In this document: positions 34,133-42,835 of the stretch, in pieces
Layout: the number at the start of each line of letters is the position of its first letter
Numbering within the stretch: position 1 is the stretch's first letter
From: an uncultured Oscillospiraceae bacterium
GTDB taxonomy: Bacteria; Bacillota; Clostridia; Oscillospirales; Oscillospiraceae
Direction: 5' to 3'
Assembly: GCA_947588955.1 (NCBI GenBank)
Contig: CANPYX010000006.1
Coordinates: 35,201 to 99,200, forward strand
DNA: 64,000 bases
The notes under the pieces: model-generated
Databases searched by the model: none
Seen by the model: only the letters and a program-made list of their open reading frames with translations
Told to the model about the DNA's origin: nothing
Program-made: the position numbers and the translations under genes

Positions 34133-36435
34133 TCCGCCCCCTTTATAAGTCCCGCCCTCTCTAAAAGGGAGGTGTCCCAGTCCGCGACTCTCTCCAGGTG
34201 CTCGCCGGGCTCTGCGTAGCTGTCGTCGGGCCCCAGCTCCCTCCGGGAGAGGTTCGTCTCGGTTATTTTTTCGCCGTCCCATGCTATGGCGTCTATGAGC
34301 TCTATGCCCATCTGCCCGGTGAGCCTTATGAGCCTGCCGTCGCTGACGTAGAGGACCGCGTGGCCCATGTAGAAGGAACCCAGCTTTTTAAGCTCCCCGC
34401 TGTCCATGCTCCACACCCCCGCCTCCGCGTCCGCCTCGCAGGTGCCGTATTCGGCTATGAGCTCGGGGGTCCCGTCGCCGGTGAGGTCAAGGAGCCCGTA
34501 GGTCAGATAGTAGGGCTCGTAGCTGCCGGCGCAGAGGTACTTCAAAACGCCCTCGTAGTTTCCCTGCGCCTCGGAGCCGCCGGGGAGGGGCTGATAGTAG
34601 GCGCCCTGCTCGTAGGTGCGGGAGGTTATGAGCTGGAGCATACCGTTATTGTCAGGCACGTAGAAGTCGCGGACGTATTCGTCGGGACCGGATCTGTACT
34701 CGGCGACTATCTGGCCGTTCTCCTCGTCCACCATGGCGCCCTGGAGGGTTATGGCGTATTTGAAGGCGCCGGCCTCCGGGTCCCAGAAGAAGTAGTAATA
34801 GGGTATGGTGTTGTTGCAGGTCCATCCGAAGACGCCGATGTCCGGGTAGCCGTCGAAGTTCATGTCCCTGACGGAGACGCAGTCCTCCACCGTCCAGCAG
34901 TCGGTGTAGCCCTCGCCCAGGTCGGCGGAGGATACGAAGTCCGGCACCGTCCCGTAAAGGTCGATCACCTCAAAGGGCTTGCCCCTTTTGCCGCCGTTGG
35001 CGGTGAGGTCATAGAGCCTCAGCTCCCTGACGCCGCACCGGTCGGAGCCGGAGACCATTTTGCCTACTGCGTCCAGCTCCAGCTTGCGCGCCTCCGGCTC
35101 GTTGGGGAAGTACATCTCTATCCCCTGTGTCTCAAGGACGGTGTCGTCCTCCGAAGCGCCCGTGCCCTCGCGCTGCGTCTTGGCGTAGGTCCTGACGGCG
35201 CGCACGTCAAGCCTTGAGTTGTCAAGGTCGCTCCTTATGCCCTCGCACAAATCCCACGCCATCTCAAATTCGCCGCCGCCCAGGGCCTTGAATATCCGCA
35301 CGTCCCTGTAAGGCTCCCCGGCGGCGTTCACGTAGTCCAGGAGCACCAGGACGTCCACGTGCTCGTCTCCGCAAAGGTCCTCAAAGCTCACGGCGGCGAC
35401 GTCACGGAGGTCCGAGGATTGGTACTTGGGCGGAAATTCGTAGTCAGAGGTCTTCCGGTCCTTTGAGAGGAAGAAGCGCACGTCGCCGAAGCCCTCCGTG
35501 GGGCGGTAGGTTATGAAGCTGGTTTTTCCCCAGCCGTCAAGGGTCACCTCAAAGGACTGCTCCTCCCATATGTACTCCGGGTCCAGCTCCACGCCGGCGC
35601 CGAATACGGTCTCAGCCGGCGTTTCGGGAAATTCCGGCGCCGCCACGCGGGAGAGGACCTCCCAGTTCATGGACTTTGCCAGCTCCTCCAGATGTTCGCG
35701 GGTTATGGGACCGCCGAAGGTGGGGTCGGAGAGCATACCGGAGAGGACGTTGGCGGCAAAGAAGCTGTCGCCCAAATCGGCGATTATCAGCGACCTGTCG
35801 CCGCTGCCCAGGACAATGCCCACGTCCTGCCCGCCTATCTTCAGATTCCACTCCTCGAAGTCCTCGCCAAGAGCGCCGGCGCTGAGGGACACCTCGGTGA
35901 GGCTCCCCTTGACGGCGCGGTAGAGCTGGTAGCTCACCACGGTCCCGTCGGAGGCGGTGAACTCCTGGTCCGCGCTGAAGGTGCCGTCCTCATAGAGGAC
36001 AAACGCCCAGCGGGTGCTGCGCCCGTCAGTGAGCTCCCCGCCCAGGAGCTCCTTCATGCTGTCGTACTCGAACACCTCGCACCGCTCCGGCACGGTGAGG
36101 CCGTGCCTCTCCGCCGCCTCCTCCAGCGTAAGCCCCTCAAAGAGGTAGTCGCGGAGCGCCTGCCCCTCCGGGGAATCGGCAAAGCCCTGCATTGAGATTA
36201 CGGAGTCCTCGCCGTTCTCTCCGGGGACCGTCACGGAGCTTGCACCGAAAAAGCCCGTCGCCGCCGCGGTGACGCCAAATGCCGCGAGAACCGCCACGAC
36301 CGCGGCTATCACTACGACCTTGGTTATCGCCACAGGTTTTTTTGTCTTCATTTTTTCAAAGTCCTCCATGTTGAAAACGTAGGAGGAGCGGACATGGGAA
36401 AACGTCTCCTGATAAAAATTGCCTCTCTTATCCAT
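34129..36435 (-). CDS. Large membrane-anchored protein with FG-GAP-like repeats, ECF sigma partner
   Basis: 768 residues. A cytoplasmic N-terminus of about 38 residues, one helix (VVVIAAVVAVLAAFGVTAAATGFF), then a large outer region. In the second half NFDGYPDIGVFG and DLTGDGTPELIAEYG look like calcium-binding FG-GAP/VCBS blades. The ATG at 36435 overlaps the sigma gene stop (TGATG). A role as anti-sigma factor or surface sensor is inferred from the coupling and topology; no anti-sigma domain is clear. Confidence 0.6.
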   Translation of the reverse strand: MDKRGNFYQETFSHVRSSYVFNMEDFEKMKTKKPVAITKVVVIAAVVAVLAAFGVTAAATGFFGASSVTVPGENGEDSVISMQGFADSPEGQALRDYLFEGLTLEEAAERHGLTVPERCEVFEYDSMKELLGGELTDGRSTRWAFVLYEDGTFSADQEFTASDGTVVSYQLYRAVKGSLTEVSLSAGALGEDFEEWNLKIGGQDVGIVLGSGDRSLIIADLGDSFFAANVLSGMLSDPTFGGPITREHLEELAKSMNWEVLSRVAAPEFPETPAETVFGAGVELDPEYIWEEQSFEVTLDGWGKTSFITYRPTEGFGDVRFFLSKDRKTSDYEFPPKYQSSDLRDVAAVSFEDLCGDEHVDVLVLLDYVNAAGEPYRDVRIFKALGGGEFEMAWDLCEGIRSDLDNSRLDVRAVRTYAKTQREGTGASEDDTVLETQGIEMYFPNEPEARKLELDAVGKMVSGSDRCGVRELRLYDLTANGGKRGKPFEVIDLYGTVPDFVSSADLGEGYTDCWTVEDCVSVRDMNFDGYPDIGVFGWTCNNTIPYYYFFWDPEAGAFKYAITLQGAMVDEENGQIVAEYRSGPDEYVRDFYVPDNNGMLQLITSRTYEQGAYYQPLPGGSEAQGNYEGVLKYLCAGSYEPYYLTYGLLDLTGDGTPELIAEYGTCEADAEAGVWSMDSGELKKLGSFYMGHAVLYVSDGRLIRLTGQMGIELIDAIAWDGEKITETNLSRRELGPDDSYAEPGEHLERVADWDTSLLERAGLIKGAE

Positions 36436-36911
36436 CACACTCTCTCCTCCATAAGCTCAGATTTGAGCATCGCCCGCGCCCTCTGGAGCCTTGTGGTCAC
36501 GGCGGACTCGGAAAGCTCCATCACGCGCGCCATCTCTTTCACGGAATATTCCTCGTAGTAGAAGAGGTACAGCGGAACCCTGTACTTTTCAGGCAGGGAC
36601 ATGACCGCGGTGAAAAGCTCCAGCTGCTCCTCCGCCTCAAAGGGCACGGACAGCGCCAGCTCCTCAGGCGGCGTGGGCACGCGCCTTTTTGACGCCCGCG
36701 CCAGGTTCTTGCAGTAGTTGAGCGTGACCCTGATCATCCATCGCTTCACGTGCTCCTCGCCCTCAAAGCGCTCCCTTGACAGGTAGAGCCGCATGAGCAC
36801 CTCCTGCACCGCGTCCTCGGCGTCCGGGGCGTTGCCCATGAAGTTCAGCGCCACCCGGTACACCGTGTCCTTATATTTTTCGGCGTAAAAGCCAAATACC
36901 TCTGCGTTCAT
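36435..36911 (-). CDS. ECF-type RNA polymerase sigma factor
   Basis: 158 residues. Region 2: NAPDAEDAVQEVLMRLYLS; region 4: SLPEKYRVPLYLFYYEEYSVKEMARVMELSES, with the helix-turn-helix near the end. It is the first gene of a three-gene coupled operon with the large sensor-like protein and a small exported peptide, and is a different type from the sigma gene at 2.2 kb. Confidence 0.88.
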   Translation of the reverse strand: MNAEVFGFYAEKYKDTVYRVALNFMGNAPDAEDAVQEVLMRLYLSRERFEGEEHVKRWMIRVTLNYCKNLARASKRRVPTPPEELALSVPFEAEEQLELFTAVMSLPEKYRVPLYLFYYEEYSVKEMARVMELSESAVTTRLQRARAMLKSELMEERV

Positions 36912-36980
36912 TCCCTCACTGTCCTTTGAAAGCTTTCACTTATAAGACACCCCGGAGTCGCATTTTGTCACATTATTTTC

Positions 36981-37012
36981 AAAAAAATTTCTGCCCCCAA
37001 ATACGGGGGCAG
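36981..37012 (-). terminator. Terminator of the RelE-type TA operon
   Basis: Minus strand CTGCCCCC/GGGGGCAG stem followed (after AAA) by T7 at 36987-36981. Confidence 0.85.
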
Positions 37013-37016
37013 GGGG

Positions 37017-37349
37017 TCATAGACCGTATTTTAGCTTTCGTTTGATCGCTTCTCTGTAAACCTCGGAATCCTCACGCATGCCAACGACGATAACCGTCAT
37101 CTCTGACCCAACGCTAACGACCTTGTAAACCACACGGACGCCGCAGGATCTCAGTTTGATTTTGCACAGTCCCGCAAGCTCAATGTCACCCTTGTTCTCC
37201 AGCGGCTTACCGTAGCCGCCCTCATAGTCGGGGAGCGGGTTCTCCAGTACCCGCTCAATGGTCTTGGCGACCCTGTTCCTTACGCCCTTGTCAAGCTTTT
37301 TAAGGTCGTTGACAGCTTCGGGAAGAAAGCTGAGTGTCCATTTACTCAA
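37017..37349 (-). CDS. RelE/ParE superfamily toxin
   Basis: 110 residues. The family pattern is SFLPEAVNDLKKLDKGVRNRVAKTIERVLENP...PLENKGDIELAGLCKIKLRSCGVRVVYKVV...VVGMREDSEVYREA. The basic residues K63, R66 and R71 in the central strands would form the RNA-cleaving centre of RelE enzymes, which cut mRNA on the ribosome. TTG start at 37349 overlaps the antitoxin gene by 8 bases, with GGAGGAA upstream. Terminator follows at once. Confidence 0.85.
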   Translation of the reverse strand: MSKWTLSFLPEAVNDLKKLDKGVRNRVAKTIERVLENPLPDYEGGYGKPLENKGDIELAGLCKIKLRSCGVRVVYKVVSVGSEMTVIVVGMREDSEVYREAIKRKLKYGL

Positions 37350-37659
37350 TTTCGTCTTCCTCCGCCGCGTCGATTTCCTCTTGGGTGATACCCAGGTCTG
37401 CCATCACCTGTTCCCAGGGTATGGGCTTGCCGCCTGCGCTCAGGCGCTTTATTGCCAGGGCGTAGTCCTTCATGTCCTCAAGCCTGTCAATGAGCTCCTC
37501 ATAATACTCCGGGGACATGAGCACACATTCGGGCTCGTTGTGCTTCAATACTATCTTGGGACCCGTGCGCTTGACGGATTCAAATATGGCGCCCGCCATT
37601 CCGCGGTTGAAGTCGGAGACGGACACGATGCTGTTCATGGCGGCGGATATGGCATCCAT
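37342..37659 (-). CDS. Type II antitoxin, Phd/YefM-like, extended
   Basis: 105 residues. The N-terminal region (SIVSVSDFNRGMAGAIFESVKRTGPKIVLKHNEPECVLMSPEYYEEL) is of the Phd/YefM type; the C-terminal 50 residues are acidic (ITQEEIDAAEEDEIE) and likely bind the RelE toxin. Longer than usual (about 80). The ATG at 37659 is fixed by AGGAGGTG 6 bases upstream. Confidence 0.82.
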   Translation of the reverse strand: MDAISAAMNSIVSVSDFNRGMAGAIFESVKRTGPKIVLKHNEPECVLMSPEYYEELIDRLEDMKDYALAIKRLSAGGKPIPWEQVMADLGITQEEIDAAEEDEIE

Positions 37660-37675
37660 GATATTCACCTCCTGT

Positions 37676-37715
37676 TTGACAATTTCATTATATGTTTATG
37701 CGTTAAAAATGTCAA
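37676..37715 (-). promoter_or_regulatory. Promoter and inverted repeat of the RelE-type TA operon
   Basis: Minus strand: TTGACA (37715-37710), 17-bp spacer, TATAAT (37692-37687), full consensus. The -35 is repeated in inverse at 37676-37681 downstream of the -10, giving a symmetric TTGACA...TGTCAA frame that could be an operator. Confidence 0.85.
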
Positions 37716-37742
37716 TATATTTATTTACTTTTTTGATGATGT

Positions 37743-37928
37743 TTATTCCGCTTTTTTGTCTATCCTTTTTATGCCCTTTTCGGCTTTGGAACGGGGGAGC
37801 ATTACCTCGCGGCCGCAGCCGAGGCAGCGGAGCTTGAAGTCGGCGCCTATGCGGGTGACCTGCCATTGGGCGCTGCCGCAGGGGTGGGGCTTTTTCATGG
37901 TGACGGTGTCGCCGACGTTAATGTCCAT
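37743..37928 (-). CDS. DUF951 protein
   Basis: 61 residues: a VGDTVTMKKPHPCGSAQWQVTRIGADFKLRCLGCGREV pattern with three cysteines (CG...CLGC), typical DUF951. Function unknown; the family is common in Firmicutes. The ATG lies inside the end of rarA (11-base overlap). Confidence 0.88.
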   Translation of the reverse strand: MDINVGDTVTMKKPHPCGSAQWQVTRIGADFKLRCLGCGREVMLPRSKAEKGIKRIDKKAE

Positions 37929-39198
37929 CCCGCTCCCCCTTTATCAGCTCCCAGTATTTTTTCGCCGCCTGCTCGGTCTTGTTGTCGCCGTACTCGTAGT
38001 AGACAGCGTCCTTCAGGCTGTCCGGGAGGTACTGCTGCTTTACCCAGTGGCCGGGGAAGTTGTGGGGATAGAGGTAGCCCTGGTCCCGCTCAAAGCCCGT
38101 GCCGTCGGCGTGGACGTTCTGGAGCTGGCGGGGTATGGGGCCGGCCTTGCCCGCCTCCACGTCGGCGAACGCCCGGTCTATTGCCTCCACAACGGAGTTG
38201 GATTTTGGCGCCGTGGCGAGGAGTATGACCGCCTGGGCGAGGGGGAGCTTCGCCTCAGGCATTCCCAGCTGGAGGGCGGAGTCCACGCACGCCTTGACTA
38301 TGGCGGCGGCCTGGGGGTAGGCCATTCCTATGTCCTCGGAGGCGGAGCACAGAATCCTCCTGCACGCTCCCGCCATATCTCCGGCGGCGAGGGCGCGGGC
38401 GAGGTAGTGGAGGGCGGCGTCGGGGTCCGAGCCGCGCAGGGATTTCATGAGGGCGGAGACGGAGTCAAAGTGCTGGTCGCCGTCCCGGTCATAGCGCATG
38501 GCGTTTTTCTGGGCGGCAATTTTGGCGTCCTCCATGGTTATTTTGAGCTTCCCGTCCTCGCCTCTGGCGGCGGCGGTGAAGAGGAGCTCCACGGCGTTTA
38601 CGCTCTTGCGCACGTCCCCTCCGGAGGAGGCGGCGATGTGCTCCAAAACGCCCTCCTCGATCTCCGCCTCGCCAAAACGCTCACGGGCTATCCCCGCCGC
38701 CCTTTTTACGGCGCACAGCACGTCCTCGCTTGTCAGCTCCTTGAACTCAAATACCGTGGAGCGGGAGAGGACCGCGTTATACACGTAAAAATACGGGTTC
38801 TCCGTGGTGGAGGCTATGAGCGTTATCTTCCCGTTTTCTATGAACTCCAAAAGGGACTGCTGCTGCTTTTTGTTGAAATACTGTATCTCGTCTAGGTAAA
38901 GCAAAACGCCGTTGGGGGTGAGGAAGGTGTCAAGCTGGGAGATTATCTCCTTAATATCCGCAAGGGACGCGGTGGTGGCGTTGAGGCGGCGCAGCTCACG
39001 GTTCGTCTCCTTCGCGATTATGTTGGCGACCGTGGTCTTTCCGGAGCCGGAGGGACCGTAGAAGATCATGTTGGGTATACTGCCGCTTTTGATTATACGC
39101 CGCAAAAGTCCGTTTTCCCCCAATATGTGCCGCTGTCCGTAGACCTCGTCCAGCGTTTGGGGGCGTATCTCGTCCGCCAGGGGCCGTGAATTGCTCAT
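37918..39198 (-). CDS. rarA: Replication-associated recombination protein A (RarA/MgsA)
   Basis: 426 residues of clamp-loader-like AAA+ ATPase. Walker A GPSGSGKTTVANII, Walker B VLLYLDEIQYFN, sensor 1 IASTTENP, the C-terminal tetramerisation part with LPDSLKDAVYYEYGDNKTE. It acts at stalled replication forks. Overlaps the exonuclease gene upstream by 4 bases and DUF951 downstream. Confidence 0.95.
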   Translation of the reverse strand: MSNSRPLADEIRPQTLDEVYGQRHILGENGLLRRIIKSGSIPNMIFYGPSGSGKTTVANIIAKETNRELRRLNATTASLADIKEIISQLDTFLTPNGVLLYLDEIQYFNKKQQQSLLEFIENGKITLIASTTENPYFYVYNAVLSRSTVFEFKELTSEDVLCAVKRAAGIARERFGEAEIEEGVLEHIAASSGGDVRKSVNAVELLFTAAARGEDGKLKITMEDAKIAAQKNAMRYDRDGDQHFDSVSALMKSLRGSDPDAALHYLARALAAGDMAGACRRILCSASEDIGMAYPQAAAIVKACVDSALQLGMPEAKLPLAQAVILLATAPKSNSVVEAIDRAFADVEAGKAGPIPRQLQNVHADGTGFERDQGYLYPHNFPGHWVKQQYLPDSLKDAVYYEYGDNKTEQAAKKYWELIKGERDGH

Positions 39199-39761
39199 GG
39201 GACCGCTCCTCCCTCCGCCTCCTTTTTGGGAAGCATACAGTAAAATCTTTTAAACTCGCCTATGTCCATTCCCCTCGCCAGCTCGTCTATAAGCAGAAGC
39301 GCCGCGGCGCGTGAGTCGCTGCCCGCCCTGTGGTGGTCCAGGTCAATTCCCAGGTAGTCGCACAGCACGTTCAGGTTGTTGCGAGGAAGCCCGTAACAGC
39401 GGCGGGCGATCTGACAGGTGCATATGTAGGGTGAAAATCTGCGCCAGGTGAGCCCGTAATGGGAAAGGCAGGAGCGGAGCACGCCCATGTCAAAGGGGGC
39501 GTTGTGGGCCACGGGTATGCCGCTGCTGAATACCGGCTCCAGCTCGCGCCAGACCTCAGGGAACGTGGGCGCCTCGCCTGCCGCCTCTGGGGTTATGCCG
39601 GTGAGGCCTATGTTGAATTTGCTGAAAAAGGTCTCCGGGTTTATGAGCGTGTCATATTCCCAGGTTATCCCGCCGTTTTCCACCACGGCGACGCCGATGG
39701 CGCTCATTCTGTCGTTTTTGAAATTCGGCGTCTCCACATCGAACACTATGAACCTGTCCAC
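39195..39761 (-). CDS. DnaQ-like 3'-5' exonuclease (DEDDh)
   Basis: 188 residues. ExoI FDVETPNF (D8, E10), ExoII HNAPFDMGVLRSC, ExoIII HHRAGSDSRAAA with His and Asp, giving a full DEDDh set. Resembles the proofreading domain of PolC/epsilon as a stand-alone protein. GTG start at 39761 with GGGGGTGA upstream. Overlaps rarA (ATGA), suggesting a repair/replication operon. Confidence 0.88.
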   Translation of the reverse strand: MDRFIVFDVETPNFKNDRMSAIGVAVVENGGITWEYDTLINPETFFSKFNIGLTGITPEAAGEAPTFPEVWRELEPVFSSGIPVAHNAPFDMGVLRSCLSHYGLTWRRFSPYICTCQIARRCYGLPRNNLNVLCDYLGIDLDHHRAGSDSRAAALLLIDELARGMDIGEFKRFYCMLPKKEAEGGAVP

Positions 39762-39811
39762 GCCGTCACCCCCTGTGTCTTTTTTTAGATTATATCACTC
39801 CGGCGGCGCGC

Positions 39812-39840
39812 TTGCAAGGACAGAGTTGACGTGTTATAAT
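39812..39840 (+). promoter_or_regulatory. Promoter of nth
   Basis: -35 TTGCAA (39812-39817), 17-bp spacer, -10 TATAAT (39835-39840). Confidence 0.7.
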
Positions 39841-39876
39841 CTTTATAGCTGATATTATTGCGGGGAGGTCGCGCTT

Positions 39877-40518
39877 ATGGACAGGGCTGTATCGGACGAG
39901 ATAGTGGCGAGGCTTGAGAGGGAGTATCCGCTGGCGGAGTGTACGCTGGACTACGACGACGCATACCACCTGCTTGTGAGCGTGAGGCTGGCGGCGCAGT
40001 GTACAGACGCGCGGGTAAATCAGGTGACCCCGGCGCTTTTTGAGAGGTTCCCCACCGTCCACGACATGGCGGAGGCGGACATTTCGGAGGTGGAGGAGTA
40101 CATACGCTCCTGCGGCTTCCACCACAGCAAGGCGCGGGACATAGTGGGCGCCGCGATAATGATAGAGACTCAGTTCGGAGGGCGCGTGCCGGACAGCATG
40201 GAGGACCTGCTGAAGCTCCCCGGAGTGGGGAGGAAAAGCGCGAACCTCATTCTCGGCGACGTTTTCCACGCGCCGGGGGCGGTGGTGGTAGACACCCACT
40301 GCATAAGGATAACGAACCTTTTGGGTTACGTGGACACAAAGGACCCGCAGAAAATCGAGCCCATACTCCGTGAGCTCCTGCCGCCGGACAAGTCCAACGA
40401 CTTCTGCCACCGCATGGTCCTCCACGGCAGGGCCGTCTGCGTGGCGAGGCGCCCCCAATGCGAAAAATGCGTCCTCGCGGACCTGTGCCGGTATGCGAAC
40501 AGTCAAAAAATGGCATAG
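39877..40518 (+). CDS. nth: Endonuclease III
   Basis: 213 residues. Helix-hairpin-helix LPGVGRKSANLILG with the catalytic Lys, VVVDTHC with the catalytic Asp, and the four-cysteine 4Fe-4S site (C-X6-C-X2-C-X5-C: CVARRPQCEKCVLADLC). A DNA glycosylase/AP lyase for oxidised pyrimidines. GGGGAGG before the ATG. Single gene with its own promoter and terminator. Confidence 0.95.
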   Translation: MDRAVSDEIVARLEREYPLAECTLDYDDAYHLLVSVRLAAQCTDARVNQVTPALFERFPTVHDMAEADISEVEEYIRSCGFHHSKARDIVGAAIMIETQFGGRVPDSMEDLLKLPGVGRKSANLILGDVFHAPGAVVVDTHCIRITNLLGYVDTKDPQKIEPILRELLPPDKSNDFCHRMVLHGRAVCVARRPQCEKCVLADLCRYANSQKMA

Positions 40519-40535
40519 TCTTTTTTGACAAGCTC

Positions 40536-40572
40536 ATAAGGAAAGCCGGAGGCTTCCGGCTTTCCTTATTTG
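40536..40572 (+). terminator. Terminator between nth and rqcH (convergent)
   Basis: Perfect 15-bp stem ATAAGGAAAGCCGGA (40536-40550) / TCCGGCTTTCCTTAT (40555-40569), loop GGCT. It reaches into the rqcH stop codon. Just upstream, GTCAAAAAA...TTTTTTGAC (40502-40529) resembles hairpin a of the family A repeats. Confidence 0.75.
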
Positions 40573-42278
40573 ATTTTCAGCTTCTCCACGAGGGATTCGT
40601 CCGGGATTGCCATTATTGTGCGGTAGGTGTGGTAGATGACGGTACCGGGGCGGCTGTTGGGGGGCTTTTTTATTTGGCGGATTTGGGTGACGTCCACGGG
40701 CACCTTGGCGGAAGCGCGGCCCTTGGAGTACCAGGCGGCGATGGACGCCGCCTCCTCCACCGTCTGAGGGTCGGGCTCGGCGCCCTCGCAGGCTATGACC
40801 ACGTGCGAGCCGTGCATACCGGAGGCGTGGAGCCATAAATCGGTCTTGGCGCTCTCCTTCAACGTGAGCGCGTCGTTTTGCGTGTTGTTCCGCCCCGCCC
40901 TTATGATAAATCCCGCGCCGGACCTGAACGTCATGGGGCGCGAGGGGCGGCGCTTCACCCTTTTCGCCTGCTTGGGCGCCCTGAGATAGCCCGCGTCCTC
41001 CAGCTCGGAGCGTATCTCCGCCAGGTCCTCCTCGGTCTCTGCAAGCTCCAGCTCCTCAATCACGCTTTCAAGGTAGGAAAGCTCGTTCTCGCCGGAGGCT
41101 ATGCGCTCCGTGAGGTGGGCGGCGGCGCTCTTTGCCCGGTTGTAGTCCTTATAATATTTCGCGGCGTTCTGCTGGGGCGTTTTCATGGGGTCCAGGGGTA
41201 TCTTCCTTATCCCGCCGCTTTCTGAGTAGAAGTCCTCCGCCGCCAGCTCCCGCTGGCCCTTTTTCATGGCGTAGATGTTGGCGGTGATGATGTCCCCGCA
41301 CTCCCGCAGTCTGTCCCGGTCCTCAGTCTCCAAAAGCTCCTGCCTTTGGGCGGCGAGCCTTCTTTCCACGCGGTTTTTGGCGTTCACAACCGTCCTTCTC
41401 AGCTCCCCGGACCTCTGGCGCCTGCGCTCCATGGCGTCGCGTCCGGCGAAAAAGGCGTCCAGGAGCTTAGAATATGAGTCCGCCCTTTGGAGGGTGTACT
41501 CCTTCCCGTACTGGAGGATGGGTATATAGGAGAAGTCAAAGGGCCTGCCCTGGGGGTCCAGGAGAAGGTAGGGCTCGCCCCCGCTCAGAACGGCGTCACG
41601 CAGGGCGGAAAGCTCCCTCGCCGCGTCTCCCCCGCCCGCTCTGAAAGCTATCTCCCGCGCCACCGGCGGGGATATGCCCAAAAAGGTCTCAAGGACGCAC
41701 CTGTCCAGGGGCTTGCCCTGTGGGAAGCCGGCGGTGATTTGGGCTATTTCCCCGTCGTCAAGCTCCAAAAGCTCCCGCTTGTCCTGCATGGGCGGGAGGC
41801 GGTAGCGCATACCGGGCTGCAACGCCCGCCTGTCCTCGGCGGAGCCTGAGCGGTAGAGGCAGTCGGTGATTATCCCCTCCCCGTCGGTGAGTATGAGATT
41901 CGCGGCGTGGCCAATGAGCTCCGCCACAAGCCCCCGCTCCTCCCCCTCCCCGAACATGCCGGGGGCGGCGAGGCGCATGACCAGCACCCTGTCCGTGGCG
42001 GGCATGGTGAGGTCAAGTATCCTCGCCCCGGTTAGGTGCTTTCGCAGGAGCATACAGAACATTGGCGGCTCCCTGGGCTTTTCAAACCCGGCAGCGGTGA
42101 AGTGTATCCTGGGCGCGCCGGAGGAGCCGCCGATCATCAGGTCGCGCCTCGCTTCGCCCTTCACCGTCAGCACCACCGTGCCGCGGGCGGGCTGCTGTAT
42201 CTTCTCGATCCTCGCGCCGATGAGCCCGTCTCTCAGCTCACGGTTAAGGCACCTTAAAAAAAGCGCGTCAAAGCCCAT
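40566..42278 (-). CDS. rqcH: NFACT protein RqcH, ribosome quality control
   Basis: 570 residues. NFACT-N domain from MGFDALFLRCLNRELRDGLIGARIEKIQQ, with the conserved Asp-Arg in MPATDRVLVMRL needed for tRNA use; a long coiled-coil middle (KSAAAHLTERIASGENELSYLESVIEELE in part); and the NFACT-R domain at the end (ADLWLHASGMHGSHVVI-like). RqcH binds obstructed 50S subunits and adds alanine tails. Formerly annotated as fibronectin-binding protein. Follows mrnC by 3 bases. Confidence 0.92.
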   Translation of the reverse strand: MGFDALFLRCLNRELRDGLIGARIEKIQQPARGTVVLTVKGEARRDLMIGGSSGAPRIHFTAAGFEKPREPPMFCMLLRKHLTGARILDLTMPATDRVLVMRLAAPGMFGEGEERGLVAELIGHAANLILTDGEGIITDCLYRSGSAEDRRALQPGMRYRLPPMQDKRELLELDDGEIAQITAGFPQGKPLDRCVLETFLGISPPVAREIAFRAGGGDAARELSALRDAVLSGGEPYLLLDPQGRPFDFSYIPILQYGKEYTLQRADSYSKLLDAFFAGRDAMERRRQRSGELRRTVVNAKNRVERRLAAQRQELLETEDRDRLRECGDIITANIYAMKKGQRELAAEDFYSESGGIRKIPLDPMKTPQQNAAKYYKDYNRAKSAAAHLTERIASGENELSYLESVIEELELAETEEDLAEIRSELEDAGYLRAPKQAKRVKRRPSRPMTFRSGAGFIIRAGRNNTQNDALTLKESAKTDLWLHASGMHGSHVVIACEGAEPDPQTVEEAASIAAWYSKGRASAKVPVDVTQIRQIKKPPNSRPGTVIYHTYRTIMAIPDESLVEKLKIK

Positions 42279-42281
42279 GGC

Positions 42282-42680
42282 TCACCCCTCCAGGGCGGCG
42301 GTAAAGAGCTCGTTGAGCCTGTCGCGCCTGCCCTTTATATAGAGATACCCGAAAAGCGCCTCCAGCGCCGTCGCCGTGTGGTACGCCGAAACCGTCGCCC
42401 CGCGGGGGACGGAGTGAACCTTGGCGTTCCTGCCGCGTTTGAATACCTCCCGCTCTTCTTCCGTGAGGAGCGGCGTTATTTTTTCCGCCGCCGCTGCCTG
42501 GGCGTTGGCGGATACCAGCGCCACCGTCGCCCTGTGGAGCGAGCCCCCGGTCGCCTTGCCCTTTGATACAAGGTACGTGCGCGCCATAAGCTCAAATACC
42601 GCGTCCCCCAAATGCGCCAGCGCCAGGGAGGAGAGATTCCCAAGCTGCGTATCGCTCAGCGGGACCGAGAAGCAGTCCAT
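42282..42680 (-). CDS. mrnC: Mini-ribonuclease III
   Basis: 132 residues. LALAHLGDAVFELMARTYLV carries the RNase III acidic motif; no dsRNA-binding domain is present. MrnC matures 23S rRNA ends. Two ATG codons compete: at 42689 the AAAAGGA sequence is directly against the codon, while the ATG at 42680 has it at a normal distance, so I prefer 42680 (MDCFSVPL). Confidence 0.88.
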   Translation of the reverse strand: MDCFSVPLSDTQLGNLSSLALAHLGDAVFELMARTYLVSKGKATGGSLHRATVALVSANAQAAAAEKITPLLTEEEREVFKRGRNAKVHSVPRGATVSAYHTATALEALFGYLYIKGRRDRLNELFTAALEG

Positions 42681-42767
42681 AGTCACCATTCCTTTTCACG
42701 AATTCTTCCGGTAGCAATATTAACATATTCTTTTCAGGATTTCCACTGTTTCTATCCTCTTTTACCA

Positions 42768-42802
42768 TTGACTGAGGAATTTAACTGTCATATAATTATG
42801 AC
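42768..42802 (+). promoter_or_regulatory. Promoter and palindromic operator of the MarR-ABC operon
   Basis: -35 TTGACT (42768-42773), 17-bp spacer, -10 TATAAT (42791-42796). The -10 is the centre of GTCATA-TAAT-TATGAC (42787-42802), a good MarR autorepression site. Confidence 0.8.
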
Positions 42803-42835
42803 GCATGCGACGTTTATGGTCGACAGGAGGCGATA

